Source: JBBRNH01 sp038230415 (lineage in GTDB: Bacteria; Bacteroidota; Bacteroidia; Cytophagales; Spirosomataceae). Taken from it: 64,000 nucleotides of DNA. Numbering within the stretch: the first letter of the stretch is position 1; each line of letters begins with the position of its first letter. The stretch is taken from the NCBI GenBank assembly GCA_038230415.1, contig JBBRNH010000011.1, positions 26,187-90,186 of the forward strand, in the 5' to 3' direction. Below are positions 33,201-41,716 of this stretch, piece after piece. A program made the translations under genes and the position numbers. The notes beneath the pieces are model-generated. The model was not told the DNA's origin. It ran no database searches and saw only the letters and a program-made list of their open reading frames with translations.

Positions 33201-34385
33201 AAACGGCAGCAGCCGGTTGGTGCCGGGGTCTAAGCGGTCGTAGGCGAACTCGTGCCGGACGTAAGTCCGTTGCTGCCGGTCAACATACAGTTGGGTAAGC
33301 GAGGTGTTGGGCAGGTAATTTTGAAACCGCCTGATTTTAGGGTTGAATTTCCGTAGCCCGTAGCCACTCGTTCCGGCCCAGAGGTTGCCGGTTTTGTCAT
33401 ACAGCATCGCGTTGATGGCATACACATTGGGCGGAAAAGCAGTGAACGCCCGGCGGACGGTCAGGCTGTCCTGGGCGAGTAATTCGGCGGGAGACAGTAG
33501 CCACAGGTGATCCGGGGTGGCAATTGCCAGCGTGTTTTCAGCAACCGCTGCTACCCGCACACCGGGGTAGTTTTTGCCCGGCAACGCAATAGTTTTCTGT
33601 TTGCCACCATACCAGCAGATGATTTTGTCATGAACGGCACCAATCCAGACTCTCTGCCGGAGATTTTGAACGATACTATGAAACTCGGCAGTTTGGTCTG
33701 TAAGCCGATTTGCCGGGGAAGCCGACGTGGGTTTGCGCCAGTTAAAGGCATATACGCCATACGCTCCACCCATAAACCCCTGACCATCGGGCTGAAAATC
33801 AAGGGCTAACGGCGTGTTTTTGTCTCTCCGCCCAACCACATCCACCGGCGTGGCTCGTACCATTTCCGTGAAATCGGCCTGGTCAGGAAAACCCGTTTTG
33901 AGCGATGGGGGCAGGGTTATTTTTAGGATTTTGTCGTTATTGGTGCCAACCCAGATATTCCCATCGGGGTCTTCGGCCAATAGCTGGATTTCGTAACTAC
34001 CGGCATTGGAGACCGACTGATTGCTGATGGCAATGTGATAAAACCGCTGCCTGCGGCTGTCGTACAGGTTTAGTCCCTGACCGAGCGTGCCGACCCAAAG
34101 CCGCCCGTGCCGGTCAATGAGCAGGGCCGAGCAACCATTATCCGACAAACTGAACGTGTTGTACGGGTCATGGGTAAAAACGGCAAAGTTATGCCCGTCG
34201 TAGCGGTTTAGCCCGTCTTTGGTAGCAATCCAGATAAACCCCGTTCGGTCCTGCTTGAGGTCATAAATCATCCCCTGAGAGAGTCCATCGGCAATGGTCA
34301 ACTCCTGCCAGCCTGCATCGGTCCGGGCGGTCGGCTGGGCTAACAGCGTCAGTGGCAACAGAAGAAAGAGGAAGAGAAAGCGCAT
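30246..34385 (-). CDS. Hybrid two-component system sensor/regulator (one-protein HTCS)
   Basis: About 1379 residues that combine sensor, kinase, receiver and DNA-binding output. From the start: signal peptide (MRFLFLFLLLPLTLLAQ), a periplasmic sensor of two-component propeller repeats (DGLSQGMIYDLKQDRTGFIW, DRHGRLWVGTLGQGL, YKNLWMSTNRGLAQFD), a Y_Y_Y domain (about 715-775), one membrane helix (about 785-810), HisKA with ISHEFRTPLTLILGP (H at about 853), HATPase with GTGIGLALVKEL, a receiver with LLIIDDNADIQ and ICDLMMPRLDG (phospho-Asp about 1170), and an AraC-type HTH at the end. Such proteins sense glycan breakdown products and switch on uptake genes; no SusC/D pair is in the window. ATG 34385 is chosen because it starts the signal peptide; the longer frame overlaps the OmpA gene end. 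Confidence 0.95.
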   Translation of the reverse strand: MRFLFLFLLLPLTLLAQPTARTDAGWQELTIADGLSQGMIYDLKQDRTGFIWIATKDGLNRYDGHNFAVFTHDPYNTFSLSDNGCSALLIDRHGRLWVGTLGQGLNLYDSRRQRFYHIAISNQSVSNAGSYEIQLLAEDPDGNIWVGTNNDKILKITLPPSLKTGFPDQADFTEMVRATPVDVVGRRDKNTPLALDFQPDGQGFMGGAYGVYAFNWRKPTSASPANRLTDQTAEFHSIVQNLRQRVWIGAVHDKIICWYGGKQKTIALPGKNYPGVRVAAVAENTLAIATPDHLWLLSPAELLAQDSLTVRRAFTAFPPNVYAINAMLYDKTGNLWAGTSGYGLRKFNPKIRRFQNYLPNTSLTQLYVDRQQRTYVRHEFAYDRLDPGTNRLLPFLNPALPAPDKRQRNLMQDRQGIFWVSNVNFDTHTNQLFKFSEDWQLLKKYPLPPGTSFGWSGNQTLEDSAGNLWIGATNGKLLCFDRQTETFRVFGYQHLLPQSGAEIETYALHIDRRGTGWIGTQKGLVKADHLLTAPAFSIYKNSVTDRQSLSNDFVSTVVDDPYNPDQYLWVSTKGGGLERLNKQTGHFEHFTEDRGLPNNVVYGILTDAYKNLWMSTNRGLAQFDPKTQQFRSYTKADGLQDNEFNTSSFFKGSSGELLFGGINGLTRFWPSAFRSSVSSSAPVRIIGLMVNNKTVAVGGPDAILTQGIEQTTQLDLSHTQNLVTLEFGLMDFTNPAKNRYRYRLTGIDQDWVEAGTNRFANYAQLPPGNYGLEVMGSADGAVWSKSVALQIRVHPPFYRTWWAYLVYLTALVLIGWQWYRFQTQRLLLRQQLVFEQQEANRLTELDALKTQFFTNISHEFRTPLTLILGPLADLKKRLPAEPLLTLMERNAHRLLNLINQLLDLSKLEAGRLTSEPEPGDMAAFFRTVASSFGSLADSRGIRFSFEQEPTTYPAQFDRDKVEKIATNLLANAFKFTPAGNAVRMAVAYLNQTDSQVVSLTVQDTGIGIAADKLDQIFNRFYQGFVPTTNTNGSANRNYEGTGIGLALVKELVTVLNGSISVTSTEGQGSTFVVTLPLTKTTVIVPARVATVSPVPVFARVTEEQPQHGSGLARQTPAETPENSLLIIDDNADIQAYIRSIFEADYHILEAVDGLDGLEQATASTPNIIICDLMMPRLDGFGFCRALKTQPATSHIPVVMLTAKATVEDRVEGFGLGADDYLTKPFNRDELRARVQNLVEKQARLRHYFSNLTTNVPTDARPEKEPVAEDAFVQKAIAVAEQHLPNAGFTVEQFSQQMNMSQSQLVRKLKALTNQTAVEFVRNRRLVRAAELLRQGDDTVSEVAYRVGFESLSYFTRVFHDKFGVIPSAYPTGRSAQLPG

Positions 34386-34455
34386 ACCCGGTTTACTTGG
34401 TAAGGCAAGATACGGTAATTTCCGCTGAGTACACACCCTCAGCGTGGTTGCGACT

Positions 34456-37089
34456 CTACTTAATTGCCAGTACCTTGAATTCGGTTCGGCGGTTACGCTG
34501 ATGCTCACCCTCGGTGCAGATTACGCCGTCAACGCAGTTATTGAGCAGCAGAGTTTCGCCGTAGCCGTTGGCAATGATGCGTTTGCGGCTGATGCCTTTC
34601 GAGACTAAATACGTGGCTACCGACCGGGCGCGGGCCGCCGACAGGGCTTTGTTGTATGCAGCATCGCCCCGGCTGTCGGTGTGCGACCGAATCTCGATCA
34701 CTAACGACGGATACCGGCGCATCGTTACCACCAATTTATCTAACTCGCGGGCGGCATCGGCCCGGATGGATGTCTTATCGAGGTCATAATAAATATTGTC
34801 CAAGGCCACCACATCGCCCACACTCAACATCCGCAAATCGGCGGCAACGGCTTTTGGTGCCGATTTTTTGGGCAGCTTTTTGATCTTGCTCGTGTTGGTT
34901 CCGTATTTCTCTTTTGACGCAATCAGGGTGTAATCACAGCCTTCGGTAAGGTCAAAGACGTAGGTTCCGTCGGGGCCGGTGGTGGTGGTGCTGACCTGAC
35001 CGTTACACTCGTTTTTGAGCCGCACCAATACCCCCTCGATGGGTTGTTTATCGCGGTGACCCATCACCCGCCCCCGCACCTGCGAGCGGGTCAGGTTCTG
35101 CGCCGGTTCCTGGCCCGATGCGGCCTGTGGCACATCAATGGTGTCAATCAACATCGTGGGTTTCATCAGACCCATTTCCAGTCGGCTGGGCCGGTCGTCG
35201 GTCAGGCCGCGCGTCGTAAAGCCAATGGTGCTGGCAACGTAGCCATCGTGCGATGCCCGGAAGGTGAACTCGTTGTCGCCCGACAGACACAGCCGCAACA
35301 AGCCGCTCCGATCTGTGATGAGCGATTGGTCGGACTGGCCTTCACCTTTGGCCCGGATATCAACCGTGACGCTGTCTAAGGGCGAGTCAGTATCGGCATC
35401 ATAGAGCCGGATGGTCAGGTCGCGGCAGGCATAGAGCGAACTCTCGCGCACGAATCGGTAAATATCGTCGCTACCATTGCGCCGGTTGCTGCTCAGGTAG
35501 CCCGATTGCCGTTGCCCGTCGGTAATCAACCCAAAATCGTCTTTGTCGGAGTTGATGGGTGCGCCGAGCGTCTCCACCGACTGCGCCACCACCCCACTGC
35601 CCGTTATCATGGCAAAGAAAATATCTAACCCGCCCAGCCCACCGCGCCCATCCGAGGCAAAATAGAGATTTCCGGCTTCGTCGGCAAACGGAAAGAGTTC
35701 GTTACCCTTCGAGTTTACGGTTGGGCCGAGGTTTTGGGGTTTGCTCCACTGCCCGTTGTCGTACCGGCTAACGTAAATATCGGTGCCGCCAAACCCGCCC
35801 GGCATATCCGACGCGAAGTAGAGCAGCGTGTTGGCTTTGTTGAGGGCGGGGTGGCCGACAGAAAATTCGTCGCTGTTAAAGGGCAGTTCTTCGATATTGG
35901 CCCAGGCTCCGTTTTGCTGTTCGGCGGTGTAAAGTTTAAGCTTGTTTACGCCCTCAGCAGATTTTTTGGCGCGGCCTTCGTTAAAATTATTCCGGGTAAA
36001 AATAATCCGCGAGCCATCGCTATAAAACGTGGCCGGGCCTTCGTGGTAGCGCGTGTTGAGGGTTTTGCTGAATCGCTGGGCCGGGTTTTGGGCTTTGGTT
36101 TCGTAGCCCAAACCCTCCGTTACGCGAATACCACCCTCGAAACTGCCGAGTGTGCGCGAGTCATTGGCCGTTGGCTGGGTATAAACATCGCTGCCGACGC
36201 GGTTGCGTGGCTGGCCGGTGCTGGTTGTTTTGGTATTGGCTGCTTTGCTGGCCGAGCCATCGGCATTGATGATTTCGGCGGCTTTCAGGTCGGTGCGGCT
36301 TGGCACATAAAACAGGTCGAGATAGCCGGAGCCGCCCCCGCTGCCGGTGGTTTCGATGGACGAACCACCCTTGCTGCCCGACACATAGACGAGTCCGTCT
36401 TTGAAATACATGGGGCTGAACTCCTCGTTCTTCGTATTCAGCGACAGGTATTCGAGCCGGTACTGCACGGCGGGTTTGCTACCCCCGGCCCGCGCCCCAA
36501 TGTTGGCGGCTGGCGGTGGGAGTTCGGCGGTTCGGCGGTTGCGCTGCCCCTCCTGGAGCATCAGGTAGCGGTCATACTGCGTCTGTGACTCTTTGAATTT
36601 CCCATTGTCGGCAAGGGTCTGGGCAAATTGCCGAACGGGCTGACTGTCAGTCGTTTCTGGTGGATTCGTGGCAAAATAATCGCGGTAAGCCTGTTCTGCT
36701 TTTCGGGTATCGCCCACCAATCGGTAGGCATTCGCCAGACCGCGCTGGGCCTGTTGTTTCTGCGGAATTGTGAGGGGCTGTTCGGGTGCGGTTAGCAGTT
36801 GAGTATAGACCTCGATGGCACGGGGATACGATTTCCAGCCTAAGTAGCGGTCAGCTTGCCGCAGCAGCGAATCCGGGCCGATGGTTGGCTTCCGGGGTGC
36901 GGGGCGGCCCGGTTTTCGGTCGGCGGGCGTAACAGTACCCGCACCAATCACTCTCGGCGCGGGCCGGGGTACGGGCGCGTCCGGGTTGGGTGCGGGCAGA
37001 CCCATAGCCGCCTTGCCCGGCAGCAGCATAACGCTACCGGCAACGACCAACAGGCCCATCCAAACCCAGCGAGTGAACAAATTCTCCAT
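34456..37089 (-). CDS. PorE-like OmpA/PD40/TPR outer-membrane protein
   Basis: An 877-residue exported protein. Order of parts: membrane/signal segment (WMGLLVVAGSVMLLPG), proline-rich linker, TPR repeats (about 75-190, AIEVYTQLLTAPEQP and KAEQAYRDYFA), a PD40/WD40-like propeller (about 200-540: YFASDMPGGFGGTDIYVSRY, YFASDGRGGLGGLDIFFA, GYLSSNRRNGSDDIYRF), a carboxypeptidase-regulatory-like domain (about 660-720) and an OmpA peptidoglycan-binding domain (NIYYDLDKTSIRADAAREL, HTDSRGDAAYNKALSAARA). This plan is that of PorE-type proteins linked to the type IX secretion system. The next upstream gene encodes a type B T9SS cargo, which fits. Whether it is PorE itself or a paralogue cannot be told. 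Confidence 0.88.
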   Translation of the reverse strand: MENLFTRWVWMGLLVVAGSVMLLPGKAAMGLPAPNPDAPVPRPAPRVIGAGTVTPADRKPGRPAPRKPTIGPDSLLRQADRYLGWKSYPRAIEVYTQLLTAPEQPLTIPQKQQAQRGLANAYRLVGDTRKAEQAYRDYFATNPPETTDSQPVRQFAQTLADNGKFKESQTQYDRYLMLQEGQRNRRTAELPPPAANIGARAGGSKPAVQYRLEYLSLNTKNEEFSPMYFKDGLVYVSGSKGGSSIETTGSGGGSGYLDLFYVPSRTDLKAAEIINADGSASKAANTKTTSTGQPRNRVGSDVYTQPTANDSRTLGSFEGGIRVTEGLGYETKAQNPAQRFSKTLNTRYHEGPATFYSDGSRIIFTRNNFNEGRAKKSAEGVNKLKLYTAEQQNGAWANIEELPFNSDEFSVGHPALNKANTLLYFASDMPGGFGGTDIYVSRYDNGQWSKPQNLGPTVNSKGNELFPFADEAGNLYFASDGRGGLGGLDIFFAMITGSGVVAQSVETLGAPINSDKDDFGLITDGQRQSGYLSSNRRNGSDDIYRFVRESSLYACRDLTIRLYDADTDSPLDSVTVDIRAKGEGQSDQSLITDRSGLLRLCLSGDNEFTFRASHDGYVASTIGFTTRGLTDDRPSRLEMGLMKPTMLIDTIDVPQAASGQEPAQNLTRSQVRGRVMGHRDKQPIEGVLVRLKNECNGQVSTTTTGPDGTYVFDLTEGCDYTLIASKEKYGTNTSKIKKLPKKSAPKAVAADLRMLSVGDVVALDNIYYDLDKTSIRADAARELDKLVVTMRRYPSLVIEIRSHTDSRGDAAYNKALSAARARSVATYLVSKGISRKRIIANGYGETLLLNNCVDGVICTEGEHQRNRRTEFKVLAIK

Positions 37090-37098
37090 CCTCTTTAA

Positions 37099-39276
37099 TT
37101 AACGGGATAGTGTCAGAAACCGCGTGAACTCCCGCCCATCGCTCAGTTTTAATACGTAAAAATACGTTCCATCGGGCAGACCCTGCCGGGCCGACGTTCC
37201 CGATTTCGGGGCGGTAGAGGCTACACCGTCCCAATCATTTTTATAATCTTCCTGTTCATAAACGGCCTGCCCCCATCGGTTAAAAACGGACAGACGCATG
37301 GTTTGACCCGGCGTAACGCCCTGAATCACAAAGCGGTCGTTGATACCGTCGTTGTTGGGCGAGAAGCCTTCGGGTACAAATACGGTTTCGCCCGCTTCGG
37401 GGTTTGCCGAATGCAGGGTCACGATGGTTGGCTCGGTATTATCGGCGGGATTGCCGTTTTTATCGGGGTCAGCATCGGTGCCGTTGGTCGAAAAATCGCG
37501 GCAACGGCCACCCTTCGCATCCAACGCATCAGCCACAGCAATGTTCGAGAAGGTCAGCGTACTGGCTTGTTGCAGGTTCAGCCGCACCGTTAGCCAGATA
37601 CTTTTCTTACTGCCAACGGCCATATTTTGCCCGGCCATGAGCAGGGTTGTATCGGCTCCGGTGCCGGTGTAGGCCGGGTTCACCAGCAGTCCGTCTTCGG
37701 CTTTTACGGCTACCGACCGGATTTGCGCCCCCGCCGAGGTAAATGCCCGGTCGAGGTTATCCGATACATTAACCTGCGTCAATGGCGATTGTCCCAAGTT
37801 TACAACCGTCAGTTGGTAGGTGATTTCGGTGTCGCCGTTGGGGGCAATAGTCGGTTCGGAAGCCCGTTTGCTCAGACCCAGAATCTCGCGGGCGGCTTCG
37901 GGCATTGGTGAGGTTGCCACCGGGTCAAGGCCCGTCGTTGTGGCCGGAATCCTGACGGTTATTGTGGCGGTTGCTGCCTGGCAGGGGCCGTTGCCATCGG
38001 GGTCGGTGGTCGAGAACGTAAATGTTGCCGTGCCGCGTTGCCGGTCGGTTTCAGAAAACAAATAGCGCGTGGTCAGGCCGGTTGCCGGGGCAAAAAGGCC
38101 GCCCCCGTCGCTGTTCCAGGCCGCGCCCGTTGCCGAGCCGCGCAACTGCCCCGACAGCAGCACGTAGCCGCGCCGGGCATTCACCGAATCAATCTGGGCC
38201 ACCACCCGCGCCGGGTTGCTGATGCAAGGCGCAATGCCGTTGGCACAGGCCGTAACGTTGGCTTTCACGTCGGCAGCCGGGCTGAAACAGCCGTTGGCAT
38301 CGCGCAAAATCAGAAAATAGGTCCCCGACAGCACCGCCGTCGGCGACTGCACGGGGGGCGAATCGGGCGAGGCTGTGGTGCGAAACAGCCACGTTCCGGC
38401 CAGTTTTGCCGCCGGTGACGATTCCCGAATGGCCCGCGTCAGGTCAGCCGTTTGAAACGGGCAGCCGTTGGCGACTGATGCCAAAACGGGCGGGGCCGTC
38501 GTGGTTTGATTGACAGAGATCGTAATCGGTTTGGCAGTGCTTTGGGTGGCACCAATGACGCAATCAGCCAAAAAATCGCTGGTTGTCAGTGGGTTTACGA
38601 TACAGGTTTCGCCAAGCTGCCCGTTTTGCCAGCGCACGGTTCCGTTGCAGTTGGTGGCCGTGAGTTTTACCGCCTGACCCGCACAAATCACGGCTTTATC
38701 GGCCAGTATGGTGGGCTTAGTCGGCATCATCACCTCGACCTGAACCGGCATCGCCGGATTACTTTGGCAGGATTCGGTTCGGCAAATGGCTTGGAAAACG
38801 GACGTTTGCGTAAGATTCGTAACAAGCGTTCGGCCCGTTGCCAGGTTACTCCAGACCACCGTACCGGGGCAGTTTTGGGCCGTAAGCGTGACTGATTCTC
38901 CGGGGGCAATGCGGGGCGATGAGGCCACCACAACGGGCGCATCGGGCGTGGTAACGGTAACTTTCCAGACTTCGGCAAAGCAACTCACGCAGCCGCTCGG
39001 CACCCGGCACAGGGCCGTATATTTCACCGTTCGCTGGGGTTGAATGGTCAGCGTTTGGCCGGTGCTGTTGTCGCTCCAGATGATGGTGCCGCCCGCGCAG
39101 CCCGTAGCTGACAGCGTTACGGTCTCGCCCCGGTAGATGCGGTTGGCCGAGCCGGTGATGACCGGGTTGTCGGGCCGGACGGGGCAGGGATCGGTTTGGG
39201 CAACGGCCTGAAACGCGAGCAGATTCAGCAGGAACACCCCCGAAATCCGAAGCCAGGTCAGTATAAAGTAGGCCAT
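37099..39276 (-). CDS. Secreted protein with T9SS type B (gliding-motility-like) C-terminal domain
   Basis: About 725 residues. The signal peptide ends in AFQAVAQ after ATG 39276; the frame opens earlier, but the longer form would hide it. The body has repeated Ig-like/PKD-like segments rich in C and T, opening with patterns such as YRGETVTLSATGCAGGTIIW and PGESVTLTAQNCPGTVVW and AGQAVKLTATNCNGTVRW. A DUF11 repeat follows (YQLTVVNLGQSPLTQVNVSD). The last 90 residues are the type B sorting domain: VPEGFSPNNDGINDRFVI, VFNRWGQAVYE, NDWDGV and DGTYFYVLKL. It should be exported by the type IX system and stay on the surface. It is transcribed together with the OmpA/PD40 gene, 9 bases apart. Confidence 0.92.
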   Translation of the reverse strand: MAYFILTWLRISGVFLLNLLAFQAVAQTDPCPVRPDNPVITGSANRIYRGETVTLSATGCAGGTIIWSDNSTGQTLTIQPQRTVKYTALCRVPSGCVSCFAEVWKVTVTTPDAPVVVASSPRIAPGESVTLTAQNCPGTVVWSNLATGRTLVTNLTQTSVFQAICRTESCQSNPAMPVQVEVMMPTKPTILADKAVICAGQAVKLTATNCNGTVRWQNGQLGETCIVNPLTTSDFLADCVIGATQSTAKPITISVNQTTTAPPVLASVANGCPFQTADLTRAIRESSPAAKLAGTWLFRTTASPDSPPVQSPTAVLSGTYFLILRDANGCFSPAADVKANVTACANGIAPCISNPARVVAQIDSVNARRGYVLLSGQLRGSATGAAWNSDGGGLFAPATGLTTRYLFSETDRQRGTATFTFSTTDPDGNGPCQAATATITVRIPATTTGLDPVATSPMPEAAREILGLSKRASEPTIAPNGDTEITYQLTVVNLGQSPLTQVNVSDNLDRAFTSAGAQIRSVAVKAEDGLLVNPAYTGTGADTTLLMAGQNMAVGSKKSIWLTVRLNLQQASTLTFSNIAVADALDAKGGRCRDFSTNGTDADPDKNGNPADNTEPTIVTLHSANPEAGETVFVPEGFSPNNDGINDRFVIQGVTPGQTMRLSVFNRWGQAVYEQEDYKNDWDGVASTAPKSGTSARQGLPDGTYFYVLKLSDGREFTRFLTLSR

Positions 39277-39524
39277 ACAGTTGCCGAGTTTTGTTGTTTT
39301 ATCAGCCAGGACAATCGTAGCGTCATGAATTAAGACAATACAGACGAATATCATGCCAACCGCCAACGGCAACCTGCCGAATCAACCGGCGAGAGCCTAA
39401 ATAGGTGTGTTTCGTTATTTACCGAGACCGATGCCGGTTTATTTTACCAAGTGCCGGTTTTATCATAAATCATGCCACTTGTGCAATTCGTTACGTTATG
39501 GCATCTATCTGGCATACCAACTTT

Positions 39525-40151
39525 ATGATGCAGTTTTTTAAACGATTCCGCAAACCGCGCCCCGTTACCGATGCCGAATTTGTGATCGCCTACCACGACG
39601 CGGGCGATCTGGAACTGCTCGGCGAACTCTACGAACGGCACATAGACATGGTGTATGCCGTGTGTTTCAAGTACCTACGAAACGACGAAGACAGCAAAGA
39701 CGCGGTGATGGCGTTGTTTGAGCAGTTGATAACCGACCTTCGGCGGCACGAGGTCACGAATTTTAAAAGCTGGCTCCACAGCGTGGCCCGCAACCACTGC
39801 CTGATGCACCTCCGCAGCCGCAAACTCCACGATACCGATGACGTGGCAGCCTTCGCCTTCGCCGATGATGAAACCCAAAGCGCGGCCCGGCTGACCACCG
39901 AATACGATACGGATGAGGGCGATTTCGATCTGGAACACAACCTGACCCGGCTCGAAGAATGCCTGAAAACACTGCCCGCCGAACAACGCACCTGCCTTGA
40001 TCTGTTTTATTTTCACGAAAAAACCTACGCCGACATTGCCGACAGTACCGGCTACGACCCCGCCCGGATCAGGAGTTACCTGCAAAACGGACGGCGGCAA
40101 CTCAAACGCTGCCTGACCGCTCCCACCACCGCAACCCCGCCCAAGCCATGA
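39525..40151 (+). CDS. ECF-type RNA polymerase sigma factor
   Basis: About 208 residues with sigma region 2 (LLGELYERHIDMVYAVCFKY then DEDSKDAVMALFEQL) and region 4 (LEECLKTLPAEQRTCLDLFY and TYADIADSTGYDPARIRSYL with the helix-turn-helix). ATG 39525, or the adjacent ATG 39528, is chosen since the frame opened at 39405 begins in the upstream non-coding region. The gene overlaps the next by 4 bases (ATGA), which encodes a small membrane protein that is probably its anti-sigma factor or a regulator. Target genes are unknown. Confidence 0.92.
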   Translation: MMQFFKRFRKPRPVTDAEFVIAYHDAGDLELLGELYERHIDMVYAVCFKYLRNDEDSKDAVMALFEQLITDLRRHEVTNFKSWLHSVARNHCLMHLRSRKLHDTDDVAAFAFADDETQSAARLTTEYDTDEGDFDLEHNLTRLEECLKTLPAEQRTCLDLFYFHEKTYADIADSTGYDPARIRSYLQNGRRQLKRCLTAPTTATPPKP

Positions 40152-40468
40152 ATGACCAACTCACTATTGACGACCTCCGGGCCTACCAAAACGGCTTGCT
40201 AACCGGCGCGGCCCGGCACCGGGTAGAACGGCTCCTGCTCGAAAACCCGCTGTATGCCGATGCTCTTGACGGTCTGGAAGCCCTGCACCGCACCGGCGAC
40301 GCACTGCCCGCCCAAACGGCATCGCTCAGAAAGGCGTTGCACAAGCGGGTACGGCAGTCGGCAACGCGGCAACGCCTGATGCCGCTCTGGACAACGGCCC
40401 TGATTGCCTGTATTTTGCTGGTGCTGGCGGTGGCGGTTTACCTGATTTTCTTCGTGCCGAAGTCTTGA
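40148..40468 (+). CDS. Small single-pass membrane protein, putative anti-sigma partner
   Basis: A 106-residue protein with a soluble N-terminal part (about 1-75, rich in L, E and R: DDLRAYQNGLLTGAARHRVE) and one membrane helix near the C-terminus (ALIACILLVLAVAVYLIFF). The N-terminal block resembles the short anti-sigma (zinc-less) segments next to Bacteroidota ECF sigma genes. Its 4-base overlap with the sigma gene supports the role, but no motif proves it. Confidence 0.75.
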   Translation: MNDQLTIDDLRAYQNGLLTGAARHRVERLLLENPLYADALDGLEALHRTGDALPAQTASLRKALHKRVRQSATRQRLMPLWTTALIACILLVLAVAVYLIFFVPKS

Positions 40469-40470
40469 TG

Positions 40471-40544
40471 TTTGCCACCGCCCCCAGGCTGTGGCGTTCG
40501 GCCAGTATTGACATTGTACGCCACAGCCTGGGGACGGTGGCAAA
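40471..40544. terminator. Strong inverted repeat between convergent genes, CACCGCCCC family
   Basis: Arms of 27 bases (40471-40497 and 40518-40544) match at 26 positions, with a 20-base loop. The sequence TTTGCCACCGCCCCCAGGCT belongs to the same family as the repeats at 28985 and 29945. It lies between the plus-strand anti-sigma gene and the minus-strand methyltransferase gene and could end transcription from both sides, although it has no T-tract. Confidence 0.6.
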
Positions 40545-40546
40545 CG

Positions 40547-41431
40547 TCAGCGGGAAAAGACGTAAATATTGCTCGAAAAATTACCGTCCTGAGCCGCTTT
40601 CAGGTTTGAGCGCAGGCCGGTAAATAAACTCTGGGCGGGATTGCTGCTGCCGGTTTGGTAGCGGTTGCTGATGAGGGCAATGTAAAACGCATCGAAGGGC
40701 ATCCCCTGCCGGTGTTCCAGCCCAAAGCCGTGTTTGGCAAACAACCGGGTAATGGTGTCGGGCGTGAAGTGATACAGGTGCCGGGGCAGGTCGTAGGCCG
40801 CCCAGAACCGCCCAAACTGCCGGGCATCGAGCGAATCGGGGTTCGGCACGGCAATCAGAATCCTGCCGCCGGGGTTGAGCAGCGCAGCCGCCCGTTCGAT
40901 GGTTTCGTTGAGCCGATGAACATGTTCCAGCACGTGCCAGAACGTAATCACATCGGCGCGGGTGTCATTGGGCAGGGCAAACACATCGGGCACAATAACG
41001 GCGTTGGTGCGTTCGGTGGCTCGTTTGGCTGCGTCGGGGTCAGGTTCTACCCCCGCCACTGTCCAGCCGTTTTGGGCGGCTTCGGCCAGAAACGCGCCCG
41101 TGCCGCAGCCCACATCGAGCAGGTGGCCCGGCCTGCCGTGTTGCTTCGTAATTAAGCTCACCTTCTGTTTCAGCGCAACCGACCGCACGGCTCGGTAGGC
41201 TACGTCCATCGGGCCGCGCCCATCGTCGTGGTGCGAGACGTAATCGGCTGATTCATAAAACGCGCCGATGCTATCGGCAGTTGGGCGCGGATTGGTAAAC
41301 CGGAACTGGCAGGTATCACACTGCACAATGGTAAACTCGGCCCGGCTCACAAGATAATCGGTAGCCGTTAGATAGGGCGAAAAGTGGGTTCCGGCGCAAA
41401 CGGGGCAGGTGGGAAGGGATTCGACGGTCAT
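40547..41431 (-). CDS. Class I SAM-dependent methyltransferase with N-terminal zinc ribbon
   Basis: A 294-residue protein. N-terminus: CPVCAGTHFS and CDTCQFRF form a two-CxxC zinc ribbon. The SAM-binding motif I is LLDVGCGTGAFLAEA (about residues 103-117), motif II AGVEPDPDAAKRA, and the post-motif region VITFWHVLEHV fits the UbiE/Coq5-like branch that often acts on sugars or lipids. The substrate is not evident. It stands alone, ending at the big inverted repeat. Confidence 0.88.
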   Translation of the reverse strand: MTVESLPTCPVCAGTHFSPYLTATDYLVSRAEFTIVQCDTCQFRFTNPRPTADSIGAFYESADYVSHHDDGRGPMDVAYRAVRSVALKQKVSLITKQHGRPGHLLDVGCGTGAFLAEAAQNGWTVAGVEPDPDAAKRATERTNAVIVPDVFALPNDTRADVITFWHVLEHVHRLNETIERAAALLNPGGRILIAVPNPDSLDARQFGRFWAAYDLPRHLYHFTPDTITRLFAKHGFGLEHRQGMPFDAFYIALISNRYQTGSSNPAQSLFTGLRSNLKAAQDGNFSSNIYVFSR

Positions 41432-41455
41432 TTATTCAGGAACCTGATTTTTTTG

Positions 41456-41463
41456 TAAATTTG
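41456..41463 (+). promoter_or_regulatory. Candidate -7 box of the toxin-antitoxin pair
   Basis: TAAATTTG, an exact TAnnTTTG match, 19 bases before the antitoxin ATG at 41483. The -33 box is weak. Confidence 0.5.
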
Positions 41464-41482
41464 ACCTAAAACAAGACCTATC

Positions 41483-41716
41483 ATGCAGATTATTATTGAC
41501 GTGCCGGAAGAGAAGCAAGCGTTTTTGCTTGAATTACTGACCAATTTTCCGTTTGTTTCTATCAAGTCTCCCTACTCTCAGCATACAAATGACGAGACTA
41601 TTTTAACGAAGAACGAATTGGTAAGCGACATTCGGGAAGCCTTGCAGGAAGTGAAAGAACACCAGGCAGGAACCAAAAAACTCCGTTCAGCCTGGAATTT
41701 ACTCGATGAAATTTGA
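41483..41716 (+). CDS. Antitoxin-like protein of a ParE/RelE-type pair
   Basis: A 77-residue protein with an N-terminal beta-alpha part (MQIIIDVPEEKQAFLLELL) and a charged C-terminal helix (ELVSDIREALQEVKEHQAG) of the kind that wraps around a RelE/ParE-type toxin. It precedes, with an 11-base overlap, a gene whose product has RelE/ParE character. The combination is the usual antitoxin-first order. The toxin is broken (next entry), so the antitoxin no longer has a working partner here. Confidence 0.75.
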   Translation: MQIIIDVPEEKQAFLLELLTNFPFVSIKSPYSQHTNDETILTKNELVSDIREALQEVKEHQAGTKKLRSAWNLLDEI

